Assembly: GCF_026745355.1 (NCBI RefSeq)
Contig: NC_079206.1
Span: forward strand, 41,711,036-41,775,035
DNA length: 64,000 nucleotides
Origin: Beta vulgaris subsp. vulgaris
Lineage: Eukaryota > Streptophyta > Magnoliopsida > Caryophyllales > Amaranthaceae
Direction: 5' to 3'
The notes under the pieces were generated by a model. It had not been told where the DNA came from and searched no databases. It worked only from the letters and a program-made list of their open reading frames with translations. The position numbers and the translations under genes were made by a program. Each line of letters starts with the position of its first letter. Positions within the stretch are counted from its first letter, which is position 1. This document shows, piece after piece, positions 46,515-57,647 of this stretch.

Positions 46515-48055
46515 TAATATGAAGAATCATAAAAACGAAAAGTTCATGTTAGATTCAATACTATCATAATTTTGAACGTGTGAGCTCATCCCCTATCTTT
46601 TATACACTACATTTTACATCAATTCTAACTCTAATTATATATAAGCTTTTTCATATAGGCATGTCTACATTAAAAACAAAGGAAAAAAAATAAGATTAGC
46701 TATTCAATGCAAACTAAATCTATCATACAAGAATGTGTCCCCATTCATAACTATGAGGGCAACAAAGTACCATTATATACTCATGAATAATATGGTTATA
46801 AACTATCAAGAATTTCACAGAAAGTACAATCAAAGCATACATAGAATAACTATCATAGTATTATTGAATATATGTAATCATGTTCGTAAGAGTACCCATA
46901 ATAAGACTTATAATTTAACATGGGTAAGCATTTAAGTGCCTAGAATCAAATATTATATTATACTACACACATGTATATATAACATCATATGTTAAGAGTA
47001 AAAAGATGCACTCACCTCGCACAATCACACAAACACTGAATGCAGATCCAACTATTCTGAGACAACTGAAATATAGCACTCGCGAGCAATCAACACCTAT
47101 GAGGTAATGTCACTCTAGGAACACTGAACAAATTAAAGACATGATTAGATACAATAAGATGGTTAGTAATAAAAGCCAATCACGTAGCACTTACCCAGCA
47201 GTAAAGATAAACTTAACATAAACTTAACACGTAATTTCTGCATAGAGGCCAGCTGCATTATTAGCAGATAAAACTACTTTAAAAAAAATTGAGTTCAGTT
47301 TGACATTTCATATTTTGCAAATAATAGTTAAAAGGCAAGCAAAGTGCAAATCCTTCTTGCCAATTCAAATTAAGATCTTATCTAATGTGAATTTCACAGG
47401 GAAAGTACAAAGAATCCTACAAATCGTCCATGAATAATGGTAAATGATACTGAGTGTTGACTAAGAATCTGCTTAAGCAGCGGATATTCTAGTCTTATTC
47501 ACCAATGATGTTTTTGGACTGCACTTAGCTATGTTCTTTGCATTTAACAACTATTCTTCATGTCAGGTACAAAGTTGACCATGAGTTTATTTTGGAAATT
47601 AGGGGGGAGGGGTTAAGAAGTTTAGGCTATGTACCATCAGTCATCACTAGACCATATATGCGTAGATCACCCTATGGTATATTCAGGTGAATGGGAAATA
47701 GTCTGAAAACCCTTAACCTCTCCCTCCTCGAAGAGGATATAATATACTATATGCTCTAAATGACCTTGCAACACGAAAATCCCAATATCATATGATACAC
47801 TATTTCCTCCTACTTCATCTCTAATAAGAATTCATAGCATCAAACTATTATCTTCCTCTGCTCTCCTCCTCCCCACCTACTGCATATAACCTACTACTGC
47901 ATATAACCTACTGGAGGCTCAAAAGTCAAAACTGTTCTAATGGACATAACATAACATGAACTCTGTATTCATTTTTATTGTATTAATTTGGAACTTAATA
48001 GCGAAATATACGAGATTGATAACCTTATCGTTCCTATCCATAATTCTCAATAAGC
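46515..48055. other. CACTA 5' non-coding sequence
   Basis: AT-rich, no frame with similarity. It belongs to the CACTA element by position. Confidence 0.5.
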
Positions 48056-48059
48056 TCCT

Positions 48060-48375
48060 TGTATGATAGACAATAGATTATCATCCACTTCTAAGGATTT
48101 ATGTTGTAGTACGTGCGTCGGGTACTTCAAGGGTCGTGATACATGAAACAGATTGTGCAATATGAATACTGACTAACTGTAGAGGTAAGGCTAATTCATA
48201 TGCAACTTCCCTTATTCAGCTCAAAATTTCATATGGACAAATATATTTTGGGGTCAATTTCCTTCTTCCAGATCTCATAGCTCCTCTTATTGGCAATATC
48301 TTAAGAAAAACTTTCTCGCCTACCTCTGCCTTAGACATAGCTTGTGCAAACTTTTTGGCAAGCCAATCCAATTTT
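48060..48375 (-). pseudogene. Ty3/gypsy integrase C-terminal fragment inside the CACTA element
   Basis: On the minus strand, AEVGEKVFLKILPIRGAMRS followed by GRRKLTPKYICPYEILS, a stop, then REVAYELALPLQ is the GPY/F module at the end of Ty3/gypsy integrase. Further on, after a frame change, KYPTHVLQHKSLEVDDNL corresponds to the tail before the chromodomain. It contains a stop and a frameshift. It was inserted into, or captured by, the CACTA element. Confidence 0.8.
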
Positions 48376-48956
48376 GCTTATTTGTCTATACCAACATCTT
48401 AGGCATGGAGTGACTTAGAAAATAATACATACTGGTTCTTCATGTGAGAAGTACAATGACTCCAATCTTATGATGAAGCAGCAAACCATATTTCAGCTAC
48501 TAATGCAGTAGGCATCACATATTTCAGATGCCTTGTCAGACAAACCACCATCTAGTTAGCAAAACCATCACACCAAGTGTCAACAATCTTACAATCAATG
48601 CAGTTCTACAGAAATGCGACACACATAGAAGAGGAAACCCTGAAAATTTCAACCAAGGCAACCACCAATAAAGAAGAATATTCAATTTCATGATTCGGAA
48701 ACATATTTCAATGCACCAACTACAAACTTAGATGATGCAGAGTTGATTGTGCCAATATCCTACTGCATCCTTATGGTTCCCAAATTCCCATAACTATTTC
48801 AGCAGCTTCACAACAATGATGCATACGCAAATTATGAGTTGGCTCTAAAAGACCAGTCTACACAACCAAAAATTTATTTTAAGAGAATGGTCTTAGTAGA
48901 TTTATATCCCCATCAACAATCCCAAAACCTTAATTTCAAGAACTTCAGGAATTCCA

Positions 48957-48959
<3 letters not shown>

Positions 48960-49050
<91 letters not shown>
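48960..49050. repeat. (AT)n microsatellite, about 45 units
   Basis: An uninterrupted run of AT dinucleotides about 90 bp long. The YIYIYI frames over it on both strands are artefacts. Confidence 0.98.
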
Positions 49051-49055
<5 letters not shown>

Positions 49056-51190
49056 TGGAGGATTTTGGTCAGTCCTTTTAGCAAATTCGATTATATAACA
49101 CAAGCCCAAATACAAATTTATTGCAAATACAACCTAGAAAACAAAAAATAACATAAATTCACAGAAAGCCCATTGAATTTCAACAAAATTCCCAAGAATT
49201 TCACTTAGGTGTTGCATGGACAAAAGAAGATATGCAAATTAGCGAATTTAAGACTTCGTGAGAACTAACTGAATGAGAGTTTGGATTAATTTGGAACTTT
49301 TTCGTTTCATAAACAGCAAAGAATGAAGAATTTGCTCAAAATCACTGACCTTGAGTAATTTGCAGAAGAAAATCAACCGAGTATGGAGTTTACATCAATT
49401 AGTAGCTTCAATTTACAGAATTTGTCACCTGTAATTTGCAGAATTTGCGTCAAATAGCAGCTTGAATTAACCTTGAATATGAAGATCAATTTGCTCACCC
49501 CAATTTAGCAAGTTCAAGAACGCTGCAAACTCTGAGATTACGGTTGAGAATTTGTGTGAGTATTCCACTACTATTAGGTGGTTAGTGGTTACCGCTTAAT
49601 ACGTGGTTAAGAGAGAGACTTGATTATTTTTTCATCAAAAAGTTTGAAAATAGTGGGGTTTAGTCTGTTTTTGGTTCCAAAAAAAAAAGCGGGGTTTAGG
49701 TTGACATGTGGTGGGCACGTGGTAATAATTCTCGACACTATTACGTGATAAGAAATACTGCAACACATAAGAGCGTTGAGAAAATAAGCGATTTATTGAT
49801 TGTATTTAACACTTAAGTAAAGTGTTGAGACAATTGTGTCGAGAAAATACTCTATTTCTAGTAGTGCTTGTGTTTAGCCAAAGTTTTGGTTTACGTCTTA
49901 ATATATGAATAAGGTAGTAGATATTCATCACCTAAAAGAAATTTAGGAACCAAAGGAACTTATTAGCTCGAAGAGCAATTAAGCGAAAAATCGGGTTTTA
50001 GGTGCAAACGAAATAAACGGAGGTTCTAGTGGCATATGAGGGGAAATACAAAATAAAGGTTCATTAACAATAAGGAAATGAACTTTTCAGAAGTATTCCA
50101 TGATATACCAACAACATTTAATCCATTTAATCAAGGTGCAAACAAAGTAGTATCAAGGTTCGATCAGTTTAGCGGAACTTGACATGCAATAATTTATATC
50201 TCGGAAATCACTATCAAAATTTCACATGCAACACTTTTACATCAATTACTTATAGCTCATTAACAAATCAGTAGGTTCTCAACAAGATACACATTCGAAG
50301 TTCACATATTTTCCATAAAACAAGTGATACAAAAACAACTAAGAATGTGACGATTCGAAAGGTAGTCCTTGTGTACCTTAATCCAATGTTTGGGAATCAA
50401 ATCTTCTTTAACCATTCTTATAACTTCTCCAACAACTCCTTAGGACCTTCCTTGGTTTTCATTGATGCTACTAATGTGAAACCTCAAAATTAATGCTTGC
50501 GTAGTACGAAGAACAACTTAATTAGCCTAGGGAAGTAATTGCATGCAAGATTCAGAGATAGAATCCAAGAGGAACAAGCTGCAAACAACAACCTTGTGCA
50601 CCCGCCAGAATGACGTGAAGAAGGAGAGGAGATGGTGATGGACTTTTGTGTGTTTTTGTGAAATGAATCAAGGACCTTTGTCATATTTATATAGGGAATG
50701 GGTAATGGCAAGTTCGTGATTTCGATTTAGTAATAAGGCTAAAATCGTCTTTTCAGAGCTTAGGAGCGTTCTAGAATTTTCTGGTTTTACTTAATCCTTA
50801 ACCTTCGGTGATTAAGCTCTAATCCTTCATTATACTTAAACTAAATCATCAAATCATGTCTTATAACTTGATAAAGATGTTTTGGCTCATTTAGCCCTTA
50901 AATTATAATTACAGAGTATCCCAAACATAATATCAATAATAGCTCAAAGTCTCAAATTTTCAGAACAATGCTCAACGTTATTAACATAATTCGTTAATAA
51001 CTTATCTTAACTCATAATTTGCATTGATAATCACATAATAACATATATTATTCATAAACAAACTTCACTTAGAGACTATTCACAATTTTCTTATTCCTCA
51101 AAGACGCAATTAATTAAGTACTGATTAGTATGTTAATGTATCTCGCTCGTTTGTCTTAATGATATCATCTTAAAAAGTGAGGCTATTACA

Positions 51191-51465
51191 CATACCTTTT
51201 CATCATTTGCATGGAAATCTTTACTCGAAAACTCACTATAGAAGCCTCTCAATCCAAATTCTAAAATAGGGGTCAAACTTCAATCTCGCACACCAATGAT
51301 CCCATGTCTCGTTTTCGTAGATGATAGTCTACTGTTATATAAAGCTACATCAACTTCTTGTACCAACCTTCAAAATCATGTCGGCAACTTCTGTAACCTT
51401 TCTGGTCAATTGGTAAACTTCTACAAATCGACCTTCATTTTCTCCAAGCAGATAATTCCCTCCCA
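51191..51465 (+). pseudogene. LINE reverse transcriptase fragment, piece 1
   Basis: The sequence right after the LTR reads YLFIICMEIFTRKLTIEASQ, then a stop, then GVKLQSRTPMIPCLVFVDDS with the catalytic FADD-like FVDD, and FCNLSGQLVNFYKSTFIFSK. This is the palm region of plant LINE (L1-type) reverse transcriptase. It continues at 57648 beyond the inserted retrotransposon. The upstream part would lie to the left of the minus-strand LTR element and was not recognised. Confidence 0.85.
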
Positions 51466-51470
51466 GAAAA

Positions 51471-53242
51471 TGATAAGAGATTTTTAGTGTGTCGTTAAGG
51501 CACTAAGAACCGCTTTCCAAACAATATTTATAAGTCCTAACAAGCAATTACTAAGAGAATAGTAAGGGTAAGTCAAGGGTCGGTCCACAGGAAAAATGGG
51601 ATTGATTAAAGTCTATCAAGTCCAGACTACCTAATTGAAAGGTATTTGGGGGTTTGAAAGATGTTTGGTAACAATTAAGACTAACTAACAACTAGAACAA
51701 GCAAATATCACGAGTTTCAATATCAAATAAAAGACACTAGAGTTAAGGTTACTAGTATGAATAAGAACGGATAATGATTGTTAAAGCGATTGTGAAGCAA
51801 CAAAGACGATTATACAAGGTTTAGTTCTCCTCTAAAATACTCGAGTCCTCTCTCGAATGGTCCTCAAGAGTAATCACTTAATCAATCAACTAAATCCTCT
51901 CTCGAATGGTCTTTAGTTAATTGATTAAGAGATTCAATAAGTTTGGAAAACCCCTAATGAAGGATCCCCTTAATTTGCATCCAATATCTTGGTATAGAAA
52001 TTAAGTTGATTCTTGTGGATGATAAAAGAGTTAAAATCCGATTTAAGAACATTTGAAATCAAAATACCAAAGTATAAATGTGATCAATATCTATCCTAAG
52101 GTCTCAAAACACCAAGATCAATGCATAAGCTTCTCCATACATCACAATCACATCAACATCATATTTAAAACCCTAATTCATACTTTCACCCTAACCCTAG
52201 ATTATGAAACTACTCACTAATCATGGAGTTAAAGCAATTAACAATGAATCTATGACTAATCTAAGGCTAAACATGATTAAGTAATGATTAAACTAATGTA
52301 AATCGCAATTATGGAACTAAGAGAATAAAGATCTTAAATAATATAAGAACATAAACAAACACCAAGAGAATGAATTAAAAACTGAAAATTTGAATTAAGA
52401 TGAAAGAAAAGTACCTTCAATATCAATGGAATCACAAACTATGATCACTAATCTCAATTACTAATGAAAACTCAAGTGTTTTCTCTCTAATACAAAACCC
52501 TAAAATATTGTGTGAAAACTAGAATAAAATACGTAAGTCTTCGAAATAAAACAAAAACTTGTTTAATGAAGCCACGAATCCATTTTCCGGAAACGACTGG
52601 TGCGGGCGCACCAAGATGAGGTGCGGGCGCACCAAGATGAGGTGCGGGCGCACCTAACCCTTTTGCCTCAAATTGGACAGCTCAACTTAAAACGAGCATA
52701 ACTTCTTCGTTTTATATCCAAATCAAGTTTATGACCAGTCGTTGGAAAGATATCGAAACGAGCTTTCACCTCCAACTGGAATTACCTTCATCCGATTTAT
52801 GGTTTGAAAGTTATGGCCATTTGAAGTTCTCCGTTCAAGATTTCATTGTGCAATGTGCTCCTTTGTGCGAGCGAACATGGGGAATGGTGCAAGCGCACCA
52901 TTTATCAATGTGTGCTTTGTTTTCATTGCTACCTTTTCCAACTTTACAAATCGTAGCCATCTTAGTAGTTTCACCTGTATCAAGAACATGGCAAAACAAG
53001 GTGAAAGCATTCCAAAAGGAAAAAAGATTTCTGAGAGTTATAGCCTGGATCCGAAAGAGAGTACTTGTACTAGAAATTCGATCAAAAATGACTAAAAATC
53101 TAGCAAAATATCACTATGATCAAGTATGATCAAGTGAATGAAATAGAAGGGGAAAGGAAGAATAAAGAGGGAAGAAAGGGGAGAAAGAGGATCAAAATGA
53201 GCTAAAAGGAGTGCATAAAGTACGTTTGAAACACACTTATCA
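51471..53242 (-). repeat. 3' LTR of the 51.5-57.6 kb element
   Basis: 1,772 bp. It contains three copies of the GGTGCGGGCGCACC minisatellite at 52599-52654 and a stretch at about 51525-51770 that the other LTR lacks. Confidence 0.92.
52599..52654. repeat. 21-bp GGTGCGGGCGCACC minisatellite, three copies (3' LTR)
   Basis: Units start at 52599, 52620 and 52641. Each core is an inverted repeat GGTGCG-GG-CGCACC able to form a short hairpin. Confidence 0.95.
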
Positions 53243-53255
53243 AACTCCCCCAAGC
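53243..53255 (-). other. Polypurine tract
   Basis: Reverse complement TTGGGGGAGTT directly precedes the 3' LTR on the minus strand, as in the 15.8-22.4 kb element. Confidence 0.88.
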
Positions 53256-54837
53256 TTAGCGTTTTGCTTGTCCTCAAGTAAACCAAGAGTGAGAATGAAG
53301 GAAAGAAGAAGAAAAAGAGAATAAAAGAAAAGGGAAACATGCAACAAACTAACCTATATGCTCTAAATGCAAGGTTACAAACATGACATGCAAGCTAAAT
53401 GAGTTCATAGCAAGATTTAGGAGACCAACCAAACACAAGAGGGATGATGATTAGGAAGCACAAGAGTGACTCTAAGGGCTCAATCCACCGATCAACCGAG
53501 TCTTTTTGAAAGAAGGCTTTCCAAGAGTGATTTCTCACTCTTCTCCACTTCCAAGATCCAAGTTTGACTCCTCCCTAGGGATGCTCAACTATAATTGCTC
53601 GCCTCTACCACATTTTGATGACCCTTATCATGACTTGCACAAAATCTCGCCCGCCACTACTAAATCGACCAAGTCCAATCTAGAAGTCAAAAGGGACTTT
53701 GTTAAGGTTGTAACGGGGCTAGGTTAAGGGTGTGGATGATAGTTTAGGAATGTGGTGCAAAAAGGGTAAGTGGAGTACAAACTAGGGGTAAATACTCCCC
53801 CAAGCTAGTCCTAACACCAATCTCAATTCAAGAACTCAGACATAACCTTGATTTCTACTTTGACTCTTTCACCTTTTGAATATTTTTCATTTTTCTCATC
53901 AAATTGCTCTTTCTTTCTTTTCTTTCAATAGAAATTCAAATGAAACGCTAAGAGCTTTCTTTCTTTCTTTCTTTTATTTCTTTTGAAATTTTTGTTAGCT
54001 TTTGCAAATACTTGCATAATAACTAACTTTCAACCAAGACTCAATATCAAAACAACTCAACTCAACACAAACTAGACATGCACTCCACTTTGGGGAAAGT
54101 TTGGCCATGACTTATTATGAGGGTTAAGCAAAAATAGGATAGAAAGGCTCAGATGGGTTAAGAAGCGAATAATTATGCCGGTATACAAGCTTTTGGCTTT
54201 GTAGCTCCTATTTCTAGCAAAAAGAAACGCCCTAAATCATTCTTATAAAGGCTCGATCTTATGCAATCTTGGGGAGCTAAAATGCAAGTCACAAGTTAGG
54301 CAATCAATGGTGAGGGTTGGAAATGAGTCTTGCGAGGTTCTTGGCCCTCCTTCGGGATTCGTCGCACAAGGGGTAAGGCAATCCATTCATCCAACTCGCC
54401 TAATTTCAAAGAGACTTTACCAAAAGTTATCGTTCTCAAGAGTCACTTAAAGACACAATAGGGCTTCCAAAACCATCAAGTCTAATGTAGGGAAGGTCTT
54501 CCAATCAAGTTATGAACACTTTTAGCCACAAATCATACATGCAACCAAGCTATCCTAAATGCGGAAAAAAAATATTTTTGTGTTTTTTTTTTATGCAAAC
54601 CTAACATGCAAAAGCACTAAAAAGAACCTAAATGAAAGGGGAGAAAAAAATGTTAGATGGAGAGAACACATGCTAACTAACTCCCCCAAGCTTAATACAA
54701 ACTCCGTTCTCGGAGTGTACAAGCAAAGAGAAAGTAAGGGATGAGGTAAGGGAAAAAAAAACAAGAAAAAATCCTAACCAAGTAAGATAAGGAGAAGGGT
54801 CTCAACATACCTGGCAAAAAGAGCTCTTTTAGGATAA
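53256..54837 (-). other. 3' non-coding interior of the 51.5-57.6 kb element
   Basis: About 1.6 kb of AT-rich sequence without supportable coding potential on the element's strand. Confidence 0.6.
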
Positions 54838-55485
54838 TTAGCTAGACCTTATCACTAAATAATTTGACAAAGATCTTAATAGTTTGTCATAAGCATTAGC
54901 ACACATTTCACAATGGATCAAATAGGTATGATATAGATAAAGAGCATGCACAAATTTCAATGCGTCTATATGCTTACCAAGTAATGAGTGCCGGAAATAA
55001 TGAAATTTCCAAGAGAATCCTGGAAAGTATGAAGAACAAACATTAAGATTCAAATAAAAAGAAGAAAACAATGAGTTCTCCTTTTGATGATCCTTGCAAA
55101 TTTTAATGCCGGTCCTATCCTCGATGACTTTCATTTGGGTCTTGTGAAGGTTTAAAGAGGTCAAAGGCTCTTCCAATGGTGAAACTTTGAGGCGAGGGAA
55201 TAAGATGGGAAAGGAAGGAACTAAGTCGATTTTCCTTGAAAAAGGAATATGAAGAGAACGAGTAGAAACAAAAGTCTCATCAACTACTTTTTCAACATCA
55301 TTAGACTTTATAGTGTAAGCTTTCTCAACAAATGATTCCTCTACTATGGGATTCTCATCCATATCCCACTCATCATCTTCATTAGTTATGGTCATACAAG
55401 AGTGATTTTGATTATTGATAATTTGACCCAATGTTTCAATTGATATTTTGCTAGATTCGACAATGTTGTCCATCAATAGAATCAC
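54838..55485 (-). CDS. 215-residue ORF of a non-autonomous Tat-like element
   Basis: This is the only substantial frame in the interior. The N-terminal half is acidic (TNEDDEWDMDENPIVEES). The C-terminus reads HCEMCANAYDKLLRSLS, resembling the CAQAFDKLL end of the 669-residue protein at 17409-19418, where the next codons after its TGA would read AL. No Gag core or zinc knuckle is present, so the N-terminal part of the ancestral protein may be deleted. The role is unknown. It may be a relic or a product needed in trans. Confidence 0.6.
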   Translation of the reverse strand: MILLMDNIVESSKISIETLGQIINNQNHSCMTITNEDDEWDMDENPIVEESFVEKAYTIKSNDVEKVVDETFVSTRSLHIPFSRKIDLVPSFPILFPRLKVSPLEEPLTSLNLHKTQMKVIEDRTGIKICKDHQKENSLFSSFYLNLNVCSSYFPGFSWKFHYFRHSLLGKHIDALKFVHALYLYHTYLIHCEMCANAYDKLLRSLSNYLVIRSS

Positions 55486-56016
55486 ATCTCTTTAACAATG
55501 CCATATTTTCTTCAAGTGAATTAAGAATTTCAGAAATAAATATGGCGTTCACAGCTAGGGACATCTTCTAAATTTGAGAAAGTGATATTTCCATGGTCCC
55601 ACTCATAAGTATCTCTAGACAACCACCCAAAAAAACTCCATGCTTCATCAAAGTGTTGGGATCGAAATTCACCATTAATCATAGACTCCACAATTTCTCT
55701 TGTATGCATATTAAACCATCATATATCACCTCACACATCTCCCAATCTCAAGTCTATACTTAGTTAGAAGAGTGTTCTCAAATCTCTGATAATAATGTCA
55801 TTCTCTATGAGGAAAAAAGAAGTTCGTCATTTTTTGGAATTCTCTTAAAAAAATATTAAAAAAAAATCATGTACAACCCTAGACTCATATAAATAGCACT
55901 TACCACATAAAATAAAGACAAGAAAAAAAACAATAAAGAAAAGTAAAAAAAAAAAAAAGAAAAAAGAAATCAATTAAGCCATTTCAAACTTAAGAAAACT
56001 TCAATCAATAGCATAT

Positions 56017-56034
56017 TCCCCGGCAACGGCGCCA
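56017..56034 (-). other. Primer-binding site, tRNA-Asp
   Basis: Reverse complement TGGCGCCGTTGCCGGGGA matches the 3' end complement of tRNA-Asp, three bases from the end of the 5' LTR. Confidence 0.92.
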
Positions 56035-56037
56035 TTT

Positions 56038-57642
56038 TGATAAGAGATTTTTAGTGTGTCGTTAAGGCACTAAGAACCGCTTTCCTCATAAGAGATTTTT
56101 AGCATATTCCCCGGCAACGGCGCCATTTTGATACCTCATAATGATTGTTAATGCGATTGTGAAGCAACAAAGACGATTATGCAAGGTTTAGTTCTCCTCT
56201 AAAATACTCGAGCCCTCTCTCGAATGGTCCTCAAGAGTAATCACTTAATCAATCAACTAAATCCTCTCGAATGGTCTTTAGTTAATTGATTAAGAGATTC
56301 ATAAGTTTGGAAAACCCCTAATGAAGGATCCCTTAATTTCCATCCAATATCTTGGTATAGAAATTAAGTTGATTCTTGGGGATGATAAAGAGTTCAAAAT
56401 CCGATTTAAGAACATTTGAAATCAAAAACCAAAGTATAAATGTGATCAATATCTACCTAAGGTCTCAAAACACCAAGATCAATGCATAAGCTTCTCCATA
56501 CATCACAATCACATCAACATCATATTTAAAACCCTAATTTCATACTTTCACCCTAACCCTAGATTATGAAACTACTCACTAATCATGGAGTTAAAGCAAT
56601 TAACAATGAATCTATGACTAATCTAAGGCTAAACATGATTAAGTAATGATTAAACTAATGTAAATCGCAATTATGGAACTAAGAGAGTAAAGATCTTAAA
56701 TAATATAAGAACATAAACAAACACCAAGAGAATGAATTAAAAACTGAAACTTTGAATTAAGATGAAAGAAAAGTACCTTCAATATCAATGGAATCACAAA
56801 CTATGATCACTAATCTCAATTACTAATGAAAACTCAAGTGTTTTCTCTCTAATACAAAACCCTAAAATATTGTGTGAAAACTAGAATAAAATACGTAAGT
56901 CTTCGAAATAAAACAAAAACTTGTTTAATGAAGCTACGAATCCATTTTCCGGAAACGACTGGTGCGGGCGCACCAAGATGAGGTGCGGGCGCACCAAACA
57001 GAGGTGCGGGCGCACCAAAAACAGGTGCGGGCGCACCAAAAACAGGTGCGGGCGCACCAAAAACAGGTGCGGGCGCACCAAAAACAGGTGCGGGCGCACC
57101 AAAAACAGGTGCGGACGCACCTAACCCTTCTGCCTCAAACTGGACAGCTCAACTTAAAACGAGCATAACTTCTTCGTTTTATATCCAAATCAAGCTTATG
57201 ACCAGTCGTGGAAAGATATCGAAACGAGCTTTCACCTCCAACTAGAATTACCTTCATCCGATTTATGGTTTGAAAGTTATGCCATTTGAAGTTCTCCGTT
57301 CAAGATTTCATTGTGCAATGTGCTCCTTTGTGCGAGCGACATGGGGAATGGTGCAAGCGCACCATTTATCAATGTGTGCTTTGTTTTCATTGCTACCTTT
57401 TCCAACTTTACAAATCGTAGCCATCTTAGTAGTTTCACCTATATCAAGAACATGGCAAAACAAGGTGAAAGCAAATGTACTAGAAATTCGATCAAAAATG
57501 ACTAAAAATCTAGCAAAATATCACTATGATCAAGTGAATGAAATAGAAGGGGAAATGGAGAATAAAGAGGGAAGAACGGGGAGAAAGAGGATCAAAATGA
57601 GCTAAAAGGATTCCATAAAGTACGTTTGAAACACACTTATCA
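56038..57642 (-). repeat. 5' LTR of the 51.5-57.6 kb element, rearranged
   Basis: 1,605 bp. Near its inner end a segment of about 55 bp (about 56089-56145) repeats the LTR/primer-site junction (TAAGAGATTTTTAG, CCCCGGCAACGGCGCCA) in place of about 245 bp present in the 3' LTR. The minisatellite here has eight copies. Confidence 0.9.
56961..57121. repeat. 21-bp GGTGCGGGCGCACC minisatellite, eight copies (5' LTR)
   Basis: Units start every 21 bp from 56961 to 57108. Spacers are AAGATGA, AACAGA, then AAAAACA. The last unit carries GGTGCGGACGCACC. The frames across it (MRPHLFLVRPHLF and similar) are artefacts of the repeat. Confidence 0.97.
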
Positions 57643-57647
57643 GAAAA

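Larger units (their letters stand above)
41169..49866 (-). mobile_element. CACTA (En/Spm) transposon, 8.7 kb, decayed but nearly complete
   Basis: The ends CACTACTAGAAAAAGAGT and ATACTCTATTTCTAGTAGTG are inverted repeats, with the 3-bp duplication CTT at 41166-41168 and 49867-49869. Subterminal repeats CTCAACAC..GTGTCGAGA fill the outer 300 bp at each end. Minus-strand remnants of both classic genes are present: TNP2-type transposase (43255-46514) and a TNPA-like protein (42055-42453). It sits inside an LTR. Confidence 0.95.
39820..51190 (-). repeat. 5' LTR (2.67 kb) of a minus-strand gypsy-type element, split by CACTA
   Basis: On the minus strand the LTR starts TGTAATAGCC at 51190 and ends GGTTGTTACA at 39820, next to the primer site. 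Removing the 8,698-bp CACTA and its 3-bp duplication leaves about 2,670 bp, matching the solo LTR at 34553. The right border abuts LINE coding sequence, so the element landed in that LINE. Its partner LTR and left target copy (expected CATAC) were not found. Confidence 0.78.
51471..57642 (-). mobile_element. Complete non-autonomous Tat-like LTR retrotransposon (6.2 kb)
   Basis: The LTRs are 51471-53242 and 56038-57642 (TGATAAGAG...CTTATCA), with the 5-bp duplication GAAAA at 51466-51470 and 57643-57647. On the minus strand the right copy is the 5' LTR: it is followed by the tRNA-Asp primer site at 56017-56034. The left copy is the 3' LTR, preceded by the polypurine tract. The 2.77-kb interior encodes one 215-residue ORF and no polymerase. 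It is inserted in a LINE. Confidence 0.93.

Noticed and set aside
48839..49084. ORFs with long YIYIYI runs on both strands
   Set aside because: Translations of an (AT)n microsatellite.
52731..53129. 132-codon ORF in an LTR
   Set aside because: Partly repeated in the other LTR with frame-breaking indels (57270-57605); no domain. It is LTR sequence.
56881..57168. ORFs with repeated RPHLFLV or RCGRTKN
   Set aside because: Readings through the 21-bp minisatellite; period divisible by three keeps frames open.
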